Shown piece by piece: positions 15,202 to 23,004 of a DNA stretch of 64,000 nt. The position numbers and the translations under genes were made by a program. Under the pieces are notes generated by a model. The model searched no databases and was not told the DNA's origin. It was given only the letters and a program-made list of their open reading frames with translations. Numbering within the stretch: position 1 is the first letter of the stretch; each line of letters begins with the position of its first letter. The DNA comes from Treponema sp. Lineage in GTDB: Bacteria; Spirochaetota; Spirochaetia; Treponematales; Treponemataceae. Location of the stretch: the NCBI GenBank assembly GCA_017963165.1, contig JAGCTZ010000066.1, forward strand, positions 8,285 through 72,284, given 5' to 3'.

Positions 15202-17031
15202 ATGAACTACCAGCAGAAATGGAACGATGATTTACAAAAACTTGCAGAAGAATTTTTCTCGAATTTAAAGGAATCACTCGGAATCAGCTATTCAAAGGAT
15301 AATCTTGAAAGAGATGTTACTAACCTGTTTTTTACATATGAAGAGAGAAAATCTTTTTTTGAATTTCTTGATAATAACTATAATCTGAATATTCGTTCTG
15401 ATTATGAGAATGAAACTATTTATGGAATTATTCACAGACTTTATAAGCGACAGATTTTTGAATACTTTGAAAAGAATGGCATAAATGACGGCTTTGAAAC
15501 TGATTATGAATTATTCAAAATGTATATGTCCAAGCCAGAGCAGCAGCTGAAAGATCATATTCTGAAAGTTTTGCAAAAAGGAGATTTATTTCAAGTCAAT
15601 GATGAATATATCTGTATTAAATGGGCTCCCGATATGCTTGCAACAGATGTAATTATCAAAAAAGAAGGTAAAGACTATAAAATTATTTCTGCTTATCCTG
15701 GTTGTTATGAATGTAATCGAACTACACTTGGTATTTATTATCCTTGTTTTGAAGATACTGAGAATAGAAATTCGATAACTATTGGTGAAACTTGTTATGA
15801 ATATTTTGATAGCTTTCTGCCATTTGATAAACAAGGTTTTGTTGATGATGAAGACGATGAACTAGATTATTGTGTTTATGGTTTTGCTATTACTGTTAAT
15901 TTGGATTTTAAAACCTATCTTAAAGAAAAGAAGCTTTTAAAAAACTATATTGAAAGTTATGTAGATTATGATGGTGTTGATTCTCTTGAACCTTTTAGAG
16001 TAATCAAAACCAAGCTAAAAGATTTAGTAGAATTTAAGCATCTTGGAAAGAAGTTTTACATGTTTAAATGGAATGGATTTCCTGATTGCTCTGAAGATGA
16101 TGCAATCATGCTTGATGATTATGTCCCAATTTTTATACCAGCAAGTATTCTACCTAAAGACGCTGAATTATTTGCAGAAGATGAAATTGAACTTCAAATA
16201 TTCTTGTGTGCTCACCAGGCTGTTTGTATAAATCAAAATGAGTCAGATATTGAAAGGTTTAAATTTGAAGTAATAACAACTCTGGTCGGAGAAAAATTAA
16301 AATCTCGTGCTCAGATAAAACAAGAAAGAATCGATTTGCAATATGAGTTTCCTGAAGAAAAGAAAGAAAAACTTGAAATTAAAAAGAAGCCTGCTGAATA
16401 TATGATTCGAATCTTTAATGATAAAAAGGATTACGATGAGCAGGTAATGGAACAATGCAAAGAGTTCTTTGAAAAGTTTGGAAACTATCCAAATGTAATT
16501 GTTTCTAATCCAAAGACGTTCGATAAATGGATGAATGCAATTGAAGAAAATATTTCTGATAATATTGCAACTGATAAAGATTATCCGGAAAGTGATGAGC
16601 AGACGTTGTTTGAAGATTTAATCAAGAGGTCTGCTATTTGTGAGTTTACTCCTGATATATCCGGGAAAGGAACTATATTTAAGACTCCTGATTATGAACT
16701 TCATATTATTGAAAATGAAGAATATGAAGAAGGTATTTATGAAATATTTAATGGTTATTCAACACAACTGGAAGAGAATAGTTTCTTATATCCATTAGTT
16801 GATGCTGAAGCTACCGGTAAGCGTATTCATGAATTGATGTTAGAAAGAGGTTTTGATGCACATGATATCCAGAAAGTAATGGGAGGACTTTCTCATACTT
16901 CTGTTTACAACTGGTTTAATGGTAAGTCATTACCGAGAATAGATTTTCTTGTTGTACTTTCAAATCTGTTTAATATACCACTTGACGAGCTTATTGTTGT
17001 ACAGCACCAGAAGAGAGAAAAAGTGAAATAG
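15202..17031 (+). CDS. large hypothetical protein with C-terminal XRE helix-turn-helix
   Basis: 609 residues. The C-terminal ~65 residues are an XRE-type helix-turn-helix (IHELMLERGFDAHDIQKVM ... TSVYNWFNGKSLPRIDFLVVLSNLFNIPLDELIV). Before it lies a copy of the domain found in the upstream protein. The N-terminal ~370 residues are acidic and unlike anything I recognise, with a few cysteines around 170-200. A large sensor-like part fused to a DNA-binding domain makes it the best candidate in the cluster for the factor that binds the shared palindrome, but that link is inference. AAGGAGAAAGAG precedes the start. Confidence 0.8.
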   Translation: MNYQQKWNDDLQKLAEEFFSNLKESLGISYSKDNLERDVTNLFFTYEERKSFFEFLDNNYNLNIRSDYENETIYGIIHRLYKRQIFEYFEKNGINDGFETDYELFKMYMSKPEQQLKDHILKVLQKGDLFQVNDEYICIKWAPDMLATDVIIKKEGKDYKIISAYPGCYECNRTTLGIYYPCFEDTENRNSITIGETCYEYFDSFLPFDKQGFVDDEDDELDYCVYGFAITVNLDFKTYLKEKKLLKNYIESYVDYDGVDSLEPFRVIKTKLKDLVEFKHLGKKFYMFKWNGFPDCSEDDAIMLDDYVPIFIPASILPKDAELFAEDEIELQIFLCAHQAVCINQNESDIERFKFEVITTLVGEKLKSRAQIKQERIDLQYEFPEEKKEKLEIKKKPAEYMIRIFNDKKDYDEQVMEQCKEFFEKFGNYPNVIVSNPKTFDKWMNAIEENISDNIATDKDYPESDEQTLFEDLIKRSAICEFTPDISGKGTIFKTPDYELHIIENEEYEEGIYEIFNGYSTQLEENSFLYPLVDAEATGKRIHELMLERGFDAHDIQKVMGGLSHTSVYNWFNGKSLPRIDFLVVLSNLFNIPLDELIVVQHQKREKVK

Positions 17032-17046
17032 TATAATAAGGATGTT

Positions 17047-17157
17047 AAAAAAAAAAGTAACCTAGATGGCGGTAGCTATTTCCGTTCGACCACAAAATAA
17101 ATTTGCAGAAGGTTGGCCAAGTCCTTAATCATCTAGGTTTTACAGTTCTAAAGAACT
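17047..17157 (-). ncRNA. small RNA E, sigma-70 promoter, long closing stem
   Basis: Minus-strand promoter TTGACA (17187-17192), 17-bp spacer, TATAAC (17164-17169). The ~110-nt RNA is closed by AACCTAGATG/CATCTAGGTT (17059-17068 with 17130-17139) and followed by GTTAC and ten T. Inside is a TGGTCGAACGG stretch but no reading frame with a ribosome-binding site. Palindrome P4 lies upstream, centred near -64. The general design (closing stem then T run) matches RNA A. Confidence 0.6.
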
Positions 17158-17212
17158 AATTTAGTTATAAAATCATAAATTCATTTTGTCAATCAAAAAA
17201 CGTTATATTTCT

Positions 17213-17257
17213 TTCAACTTTAAGTTGAATGATTTACTCATATTCTTATGTTATTAT
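17213..17257 (+). promoter_or_regulatory. palindromic promoter P4
   Basis: Palindrome TTCAACTTTAAGTTGAA (17213-17229) with TATTAT (17252-17257) 21 bp after TTGAAT. It drives the 17467-18775 operon on the plus strand; small RNA E is fired in the opposite direction from the other side. Confidence 0.65.
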
Positions 17258-17263
17258 GATTAT

Positions 17264-17466
17264 GGTTAGGAAACGGTCTTTATGAATACGCCCTTAGTTC
17301 CGCCGAGAAGAGAACAAATGACGTGGTTGCCGGTCTCCGTCGAAAAACAAAGACTGGCATTCTGGCCGGGATGATTTACAGGAAGCCGACTGAGATGTAC
17401 AGACTCAGCTGATGAAGGTTCGACTCCTTCCCTGGCTTAAACTTTCATATAGCGGAGGTAAATAAT
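17264..17466 (+). promoter_or_regulatory. structured 200-nt leader F containing tRNA-like fold
   Basis: The untranslated leader of the 17467 operon. It holds the hairpin GCCGGTCT/AGACTGGC and, at 17364-17437, a tRNA-shaped fold listed separately. AGCGGAGG then precedes the start codon. A 200-nt leader for a 154-residue protein is unusual. Confidence 0.5.
17364..17437 (+). ncRNA. 74-nt tRNA-like structure in leader F
   Basis: GGCCGGG pairs with CCTGGCT over 7 bp (two G-T pairs), as an acceptor stem. A perfect T arm GAAGG-TTCGACT-CCTTC has a canonical T loop. CTGAG/CTCAG is in the anticodon-stem position, with a nine-base loop ATGTACAGA instead of seven. The D arm is poor but has a GG. Total length and spacing equal a real tRNA. 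The oversized loop and weak D arm make a normal decoding role doubtful. Confidence 0.5.
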
Positions 17467-17931
17467 ATGATAGGTGTAAGACCTGATTTTATGGATTCTC
17501 CTTTTTTTGTTTGCGAGGAAGATAACTGGCATTTATTACCAGGAGCTCCTGAAAATGTTGTAAAAGAATTTGAGGAATACATGAAAGCTGATAAAGAATT
17601 GATTGATAAAAAGTGTTGGTATAGTGAAATAGATAATTTTTGTACACGATACTGGTCTGAAACTTTTGGTCATACTATTCTTTGCTTTGATAACACAATG
17701 GAAGATTTAGATCATTTTTTAGACGAAGATGAAATGCTGCAGTTTGTTACTTATGTAAATGAAACTTTTGGTACCCAACTTAGTACCGAAGTACATGCAG
17801 ATATTCGTCTTGATTATCTTTATAAACAGATCCTAGAAAAAGCTTTGGAAAGTTACAATGGATACACTGATATCTTTCATGAAGAACTATCTAAAAAAAG
17901 AAAAGAATGGGATAAAGATTATTCAGATTGA
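17467..17931 (+). CDS. hypothetical acidic protein
   Basis: 154 residues, strongly acidic, mostly helical by appearance, with an N-terminal aromatic segment (CEEDNWHLLPG). No family recognised. Behind AGCGGAGG and the long leader F. It is 43 bp from the next gene and probably in the same transcript. Small acidic proteins in such clusters are often immunity or inhibitor proteins; nothing here proves that. Confidence 0.65.
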   Translation: MIGVRPDFMDSPFFVCEEDNWHLLPGAPENVVKEFEEYMKADKELIDKKCWYSEIDNFCTRYWSETFGHTILCFDNTMEDLDHFLDEDEMLQFVTYVNETFGTQLSTEVHADIRLDYLYKQILEKALESYNGYTDIFHEELSKKRKEWDKDYSD

Positions 17932-17974
17932 GAATCTTTAGAGTATTAAAGGGATAATGAATTAAGTTTATTTT

Positions 17975-18775
17975 ATGCCAGATTCTAACACAATCAAACA
18001 ACAAAAATTGATTCTCGAAAGCTGCAAAGATACATCTGTTTATTTCATTGATGAGTATAAAGGAAATCATGAAAATATTGGTGATGGTGGTGAATTAGTA
18101 GACTTGTATCTATTGGTCATTTCTTGTTTTGAATCTATTACTGAAGAAGGAAGTATATTAACTTGTTCATGCGGTTGGCCGGAAGATGCTGGATTTTTTG
18201 ATTTCTCTTCACAAATAACTGATAATGAAATCTTATGGAATATAAATGAAGGTGAAGATTATATTAAGTTTGATAAAAATCAATATAGAAATGAAGTAAA
18301 AGCTTGCATTGAAAAGTTAATGGAAATTTGCAAAAAAGGACCAGAGAATTATACAAATGATTATTTTTATAATCCTTTAGATTTAGATACTTTGAATATG
18401 TACTATAAAGTTTTTACTGATGAATCTATGACCAAAGGACGAGAAAAGCCAAGACATAAAATTATTATAAAACCAGGTGACAAGTTTATTTATACAACGG
18501 AAACTGGGAAAAAAGTTTTTATACAGAAGAGAGACTTAAAATTTTCTGATACAGATATTTTTGGCCAGCCATTATTAACCTGGTTAAATGCAGATGATAT
18601 TAAACGATGGTATAACAAGTTAAATGATAAAAATACTGATTGGGATGAATGGAACGCACAAGGGCTTAAAATAGCTAAAGATATAAAAAGTCGAATTTCA
18701 GATGCTTTTGATGTTTGGTACCAATATCAGAATACTAATAATGATAAACTTGTTCATATTGAGAATGCAGAATAA
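17975..18775 (+). CDS. hypothetical protein
   Basis: 266 residues, soluble, acidic. The N-terminal half is predicted alpha/beta (SVYFIDEYKG; LVDLYLLVISCFESI) with a CSCGWPEDAGFF motif; the C-terminal part has a basic beta-like stretch (GDKFIYTTETGKKVFIQKRDL) then a Trp-rich helical end. No domain recognised. It converges with the 18776 gene with no gap, so their stop codons meet; there is no room for an ordinary terminator between them. Confidence 0.65.
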   Translation: MPDSNTIKQQKLILESCKDTSVYFIDEYKGNHENIGDGGELVDLYLLVISCFESITEEGSILTCSCGWPEDAGFFDFSSQITDNEILWNINEGEDYIKFDKNQYRNEVKACIEKLMEICKKGPENYTNDYFYNPLDLDTLNMYYKVFTDESMTKGREKPRHKIIIKPGDKFIYTTETGKKVFIQKRDLKFSDTDIFGQPLLTWLNADDIKRWYNKLNDKNTDWDEWNAQGLKIAKDIKSRISDAFDVWYQYQNTNNDKLVHIENAE

Positions 18776-19822
18776 TTATATCCAGGAACAAGACCAGTCA
18801 TCATCAAAACTTGTAATAGGTAGTGGATTTTCTGCGCAACGTAATATTTCTGAGTAAGCCTTATTCCAATCTTCCTTACAATAATCATAAAACCAGATTG
18901 TAGTAACAGCTCTATCCATGCAGCAGAATAACTTCAAGGTATTTCTATCTCGCAAATATATTAATTCGTCATTTTTTGGATAATAACCTTCTTGTAAATA
19001 AACCAAAGAAGGAAACTCCTTTAGAAAACTGTTTTTTAATTTTTGAGTATCTTCTTCGTCATCATCCTTTTCTGAAGTAATAATGGACACTTTATATTCT
19101 TTTAATAAATTAAAAAGACATTTTTTACATTCAACTATCTGAGTTGCTTTTATATCACTGAGTAAATCGCAGTCTATTAAAATAACAGGTTTTTCTGTTT
19201 CAAGTTTAGTTTGGTTTTTAATAAGTTCTTCTTCATCATCCCAGGGAGAATCACCTGATTCTTTAGCCTCTTTGCTTGAAAGGAATACTCTCTTAGGAAT
19301 CTTTTCTAAATCATATTCTGTCTTTAGTTCTTCATAAAAAGAAATAAAATTTTGCGAGATCGTAGAAAATTCAAAATTAAACACATCATCTTCAGGAAAA
19401 GGCTGCAAATTCTTAAATGGTATATTAAGATGGCTAGAGATATAGGCAATATTAATATTTACAATATCAGAGTTGCGGGCTTTATAAAAATTTATTTCCT
19501 GGTTATATTCTGGCCAGTCACCATAATATGCTTTTGCTTCGTTTTTGGTTGATTTAATCTGTTTTGCAAATTTCTCAATTGTAGGAAAGAATTCGTCCAT
19601 AATGCCGCCATATTCATATCCCATCAATCTAAGGTTGATTAAATCTTCTTCACCAACGACATGAAATAATATGTCTTTCTTACTCATTTTAGTATCATCT
19701 GGAACAAGATAAGGTTTACCATCTTTTAAGATATTAATAATGGTCATATGGGTATAGGATTGGATTCCCATTTTTAAGAGAAACCCGAGTTCGAAACCAT
19801 CATTTGCTTTTAATTTTGCCAT
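18776..19822 (-). CDS. hypothetical protein
   Basis: 348 residues, acidic. A segment near 220-245 (KPVILIDCDLLSDIKATQIVECKKCLF) looks like a Rossmann-type beta-alpha unit, and the end has CCMDRAVTTIWFYDYCKEDW with a terminal WSCSWI. I do not recognise a family. AAGGATGAATT precedes the start, 21 bp after the stop of the upstream gene, so it belongs to the P5-controlled operon. Confidence 0.65.
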   Translation of the reverse strand: MAKLKANDGFELGFLLKMGIQSYTHMTIINILKDGKPYLVPDDTKMSKKDILFHVVGEEDLINLRLMGYEYGGIMDEFFPTIEKFAKQIKSTKNEAKAYYGDWPEYNQEINFYKARNSDIVNINIAYISSHLNIPFKNLQPFPEDDVFNFEFSTISQNFISFYEELKTEYDLEKIPKRVFLSSKEAKESGDSPWDDEEELIKNQTKLETEKPVILIDCDLLSDIKATQIVECKKCLFNLLKEYKVSIITSEKDDDEEDTQKLKNSFLKEFPSLVYLQEGYYPKNDELIYLRDRNTLKLFCCMDRAVTTIWFYDYCKEDWNKAYSEILRCAENPLPITSFDDDWSCSWI

Positions 19823-19843
19823 AATTCATCCTTATTAAATATA

Positions 19844-20629
19844 TTAAGAATAAACGATTGCTTTCCATTTTTTTGTGCTTAATTCGTGAGGATTAAACCA
19901 ACCAGCTCCAAAATTACTTTCATGAGTATCTAGTAAACGCATTATCTCGAAGTAATATTCTGATAGTGTCATTAAACTGATTTTTTCAATTGTAAGTTTA
20001 TCATCATCAATATAAAAATTTATATTTAATAATTTTTCCATATGAGAAAAGAATTTTTGTAGTTGTCCTGGTTGCAAAAGTTCGCCGATTGTTTTGTCTT
20101 TATCTAATTCAGTTGAGAGATTCATCTTAAAGTGTGTTAGTAAATAATCAAGACAATAACGTTCGATATCATAATACATGATTTTATAAAGAGGAATATT
20201 CATTCTTTCTTTATCTGCTTTTATTGGATTTAGAAAATCAAGATACTTAATTATTTCTAAACGAGATTTATCTGAATTGTCCCAAAAACCACCCCAGCCA
20301 TTTTCAGATTTCATTTTTTCGAGGACTACCGGTTTATATACTTTTTGCATACGGAAATTAGTAATACATTTCCGGCGCATTACAACCTGGATATATCTAC
20401 GAGAATTGCGGGCTTTTCCTATTACATTGACGTTTTCATAACCATCGCCCCAATGTCCGCAAGAAAGATACACTTTTGTTCCTCCGCTGAATTGTTTTGT
20501 ACCTTTACGGATTTCATGAGCTTCGCCATATTCATGTTCTTCAAGAATATTACCAATTAGGCCCCAAACCCAGGCTGATTCTTGAGTTTCATTTTGTATT
20601 TTTTTTTCAGTATGAATTTTGTCTTTCAT
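19844..20629 (-). CDS. hypothetical protein of a conserved SAWVWGL-type family
   Basis: 261 residues. The N-terminal half has a recognisable pattern (SAWVWGLIGNILEEHEYGE, then HWGDGYENVNVIGKARNSRRYI and VYKPVVLEKM) found in uncharacterised bacterial proteins of immunity-like gene sets; the C-terminal half is helical. No catalytic motif stands out. I place the start at 20629, where AAGGAG lies 8 bp upstream; an in-frame ATG at 20674 lies inside leader G and lacks a site. Transcribed from P5. Confidence 0.7.
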   Translation of the reverse strand: MKDKIHTEKKIQNETQESAWVWGLIGNILEEHEYGEAHEIRKGTKQFSGGTKVYLSCGHWGDGYENVNVIGKARNSRRYIQVVMRRKCITNFRMQKVYKPVVLEKMKSENGWGGFWDNSDKSRLEIIKYLDFLNPIKADKERMNIPLYKIMYYDIERYCLDYLLTHFKMNLSTELDKDKTIGELLQPGQLQKFFSHMEKLLNINFYIDDDKLTIEKISLMTLSEYYFEIMRLLDTHESNFGAGWFNPHELSTKKWKAIVYS

Positions 20630-20816
20630 AAGGAAACTCCTTGCATGAAAAAGTGTTCGATAAAAACCAGGCATGCAGGTGAGCCAAACCTCATGGATCG
20701 GAATCGAAATACCCTTTTGTCTTACACCTGATTTTTATCAAACGAATTGAAGCTCGTTACCCAAGGTGTAGAAACACCTGACCCAGTTGGCGTCAAAGAA
20801 TTAATCCCCTTCGCCA
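20630..20816 (-). promoter_or_regulatory. structured 187-nt leader G
   Basis: Predicted start near 20816 (TAATAT at 20823-20828). Hairpins TTGGCG/CGCCAA, AGGTGT/ACACCT and AACGA/TCGTT come first. A 13-bp long-range stem follows (GATAAAAATCAGG with CCTGGTTTTTATC), enclosing CAGGTG/CACCTG and TGAG/CTCA. The last stem ends 30 bp before the start codon, so folding could gate the AAGGAG site. Confidence 0.5.
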
Positions 20817-20822
20817 ATAATA

Positions 20823-20867
20823 ATATTATTTTGGATACATGAGCTTGTCATTCAACTTGTAGTTGAA
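20823..20867 (-). promoter_or_regulatory. palindromic promoter P5
   Basis: TTCAACTTGTAGTTGAA (20851-20867) with TAATAT (20823-20828) 21 bp after TTGAAT on the minus strand. It drives the 20629-18776 operon. A further half-site (ATTCAACT, 20898-20905) lies in the spacer of the opposite-facing promoter of small RNA H. Confidence 0.65.
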
Positions 20868-20927
20868 ATTTTAATAATTATGGAATAATCAATTGACATT
20901 CAACTAAATAAGCTTTATAGATTTAAT

Positions 20928-21037
20928 TGGTGATAGTTAGTTGCTATCGAACCCACCTGGAAGTGGTTATTCTTTATACGGTTATTTAGCTTTATAAAGG
21001 TGTAAGAGAATCTCTGGAAACGGAGATTCTTTTATTT
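20928..21037 (+). ncRNA. small RNA H, sigma-70 promoter and terminator
   Basis: TTGACA (20893-20898), 17-bp spacer, TATAGA (20916-20921). The ~110-nt RNA holds GATAG/CTATC and CCAC/GTGG hairpins and a TCGAACCCACC stretch. It ends in AGAATCTC/GAGATTCT (21007-21030) followed by TTTATTTT. No open frame with a ribosome-binding site. Palindrome P5 lies upstream, centred near -69. Confidence 0.6.
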
Positions 21038-21498
21038 TAACCTTTGTTTTCCCCGTGCCCCTGAGTTGTACTTTAGTACGAGAAGTGAGCGTTCATCCTT
21101 CTTTTTTATGAGAACATCAGGTCAAAGATTTTGTTGTAATAGTTCAGAATACCGTACTTTAATACACAAAAAGAACATAACTTTCTAAAATCTGAACTTT
21201 CGATTGACGGGCTTTGATTTTCTATGAATTATTTTGAAAGATATCCTTTTTAAGTATTTTTATCTTTTTCTTCTTTAGTTCATTTTTAAAAGAAAAAAAT
21301 AAAATATAGAAATACTACATAGGTATTTAATAACAGATGAATTATGTACTTTATGAACTGAACTTTAAACAATTGTTTAAGCGAATTAAACTTTTTGAGC
21401 TGATTTTTAAACCGCTGCGCGCGCTCCCCCCGCGAATTAAACAATAGAAAAAATATCAAATCGAGTGTATAGTAAGATTGAGTGAGGAGAATTGCCAA
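21038..21498 (+). other. non-coding stretch upstream of AlbA_2 gene
   Basis: About 460 bp without a gene. It is AT-rich apart from a CGCTGCGCGCGCTCCCCCCG patch near 21412-21432. GTACTTTAGTAC (near 21072) and its relative GTACTTTAATAC (near 21154) are spaced 82 bp apart. TATAGT near 21468 may be the -10 box for the downstream gene. Nothing else recognised. Confidence 0.4.
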
Positions 21499-22920
21499 AT
21501 GATTATAACCAAGCCTGAGAATCAGGATACTGAATTCAAACAAAACTGGCAGGATGAATATCTCAAATGGATTTGCGCCTTTGCTAATACAAAAGGCGGA
21601 ACAATTTATATTGGTGTTCATGATAAAGGCGAAGTTCTTGGGCTTAGTAATTTTCATCACCTCAGTGAAGCAATTCCTCTTAAGATCAGACAGACAATGG
21701 GGCTTCTTGTAGATGTACAGGTTCTTACTGCAGATGATGATGAAACAAAGAAGTATCTGCGAATCTCGGTCGAGAAATATCCTTTCCCAGTAAGTTATCA
21801 CGGCAAGTATTATAAACGCATCGGCTCTACAACTCAGGAAGTAATTGGCGTTGAACTTGATAAAATGATTCTTTCTGTTCAGGGAAGGACTTGGGATAGT
21901 GTACCGGTTCCTCATGTAAAGATTTCTGATCTTGATGAAAGAGCATTTCAGATTTTCAAGAAGAGGGCACTGTTTACTCATAGACTTACAGAAGAACAGC
22001 TTAATGTGAGCAACAAAGATTTGATTCATAATCTTCATGGATTTGAAAATAATTATTTGACCAGAGCTACAGTTTTGTCATTCCATCCGGATCCTGAGCA
22101 GTGGTTCACCGGAGCGTATGTAAAGATTGCATATTTTCTTGATGAGGCTAACATCCTTTATCAGGATGAAGTTCATGGTCCGCTTCTTGTACAAGTTGAA
22201 CGTGCAATGGAAATCATCTACACAAAATACATGAAAGCCCTTATCGATTATGATGGCATTGCAAGAAGGGAAACTTATTTCTTCCCACACGATGCATTCC
22301 GTGAGCTTTTGCTTAATGCATTGATTCACAGAGATTACATGAATACGGCACCTATACAGATTCAGATTTTCAAAGACAAGATTGATATCTGGAACATTGG
22401 AAAGATGCCCGATGATTTGAAAATTGAAGATTTATTTACAAAACATCGTTCTGAACCTCGTAATCCAAATATTGCCAATGTCTTTTTCAGATGCGGCTAT
22501 ATCGAAAGCTGGGGACGCGGTTACTTCAAGATTCAGGAATTATGTAAACAGGTAAATGCAAATCTACCAGAGCCGGAGAATCTTAGTGGTGGTATTTCTG
22601 TAGTTTGTAATGCAAGTAAGCAGTATCTGGAGCTGGCTGCGAAGTATGGCGTAGATGGAGATGTTTCAGCAGATGCCCAAAGATTGCCCAAAGATTGCCC
22701 AAAGGATGCACAGAGCTTGCACAAAGAATGCCCTGACTTTGCACAAAGAACCTATGAATATATATGTAGTAATCCCTATGCAACGATAAAAGAAATTAGT
22801 GAAAAATTAGAAATTGGTGAAAGGACTGTAAAGAATCATTTAGCTGCACTTAAAGAAGCAGGGGTTATTGAGCGAGCTGGAAGTAGAACTAGTGGACATT
22901 GGATTATAAATAATAACTAG
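21499..22920 (+). CDS. AlbA_2 (Schlafen-like) / RecG-like ATP-binding protein
   Basis: 473 residues. N-terminal AlbA_2 domain (ENQDTEFKQNWQDEYLKWICAFANTKGGTIYIGV), middle HATPase_c_4 region (RELLLNALIHRDY, then IWNIGKMPDDL and RSEPRNPNIANVFFRCGYIESWGRG) and a C-terminal winged helix (TIKEISEKLEIGERTVKNHLAALKEAGVI). This is the common 'ATP-dependent DNA helicase RecG-related' family, probably a transcriptional regulator or stress/defence sensor. A Lys-Asp-Cys-Pro/Ala-Gln repeat segment (PKDCPKDAQSLHKECPDFAQ) links ATPase and winged helix. Start chosen at ATG 21499 behind GAGGAG. Confidence 0.88.
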   Translation: MIITKPENQDTEFKQNWQDEYLKWICAFANTKGGTIYIGVHDKGEVLGLSNFHHLSEAIPLKIRQTMGLLVDVQVLTADDDETKKYLRISVEKYPFPVSYHGKYYKRIGSTTQEVIGVELDKMILSVQGRTWDSVPVPHVKISDLDERAFQIFKKRALFTHRLTEEQLNVSNKDLIHNLHGFENNYLTRATVLSFHPDPEQWFTGAYVKIAYFLDEANILYQDEVHGPLLVQVERAMEIIYTKYMKALIDYDGIARRETYFFPHDAFRELLLNALIHRDYMNTAPIQIQIFKDKIDIWNIGKMPDDLKIEDLFTKHRSEPRNPNIANVFFRCGYIESWGRGYFKIQELCKQVNANLPEPENLSGGISVVCNASKQYLELAAKYGVDGDVSADAQRLPKDCPKDAQSLHKECPDFAQRTYEYICSNPYATIKEISEKLEIGERTVKNHLAALKEAGVIERAGSRTSGHWIINNN

Positions 22921-22921
22921 A

Positions 22922-23004
22922 AAGTATCTTGGCGGCACATGGACGTGCCGCCTTGCCGATTGAGCGCAGGGGCGAAGGCCCTGTGCGATTGAGGCAATAC
23001 TTTT
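22922..23004 (+). ncRNA. three-way-junction element after AlbA_2 gene
   Basis: Two bases after the stop codon, AAGTAT pairs with ATACTT to close two arms. Arm 1 is GGCGGCAC/GTGCCGCC. Arm 2 is TTGCC/GGCAA, then a symmetric GATTGA/GATTGA internal loop, then GCGCAGGG/CCCTGTGC. A T4-C3-T3 tract follows. It may end the transcript, but its GC content and internal loop are more elaborate than a plain terminator. Confidence 0.5.

Noticed and set aside
17264..17466. tmRNA
   Set aside because: A tRNA-like domain is present, but the 5' and 3' acceptor halves are adjacent and there is no tag reading frame between them.
11750..21037. Integron cassette array with attC sites
   Set aside because: The structured gaps between unknown genes suggested attC sites, but I found no GTTRRRY/RYYYAAC core pairs, gene orientation is mixed, and most gaps contain promoters.
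11750..21037. Retron or diversity-generating element
   Set aside because: Structured RNAs are present but there is no reverse transcriptase gene in the window.
21286..22038. 250-codon minus-strand frame
   Set aside because: Antisense to the AlbA_2 domain and its AT-rich upstream region; no ribosome-binding site.
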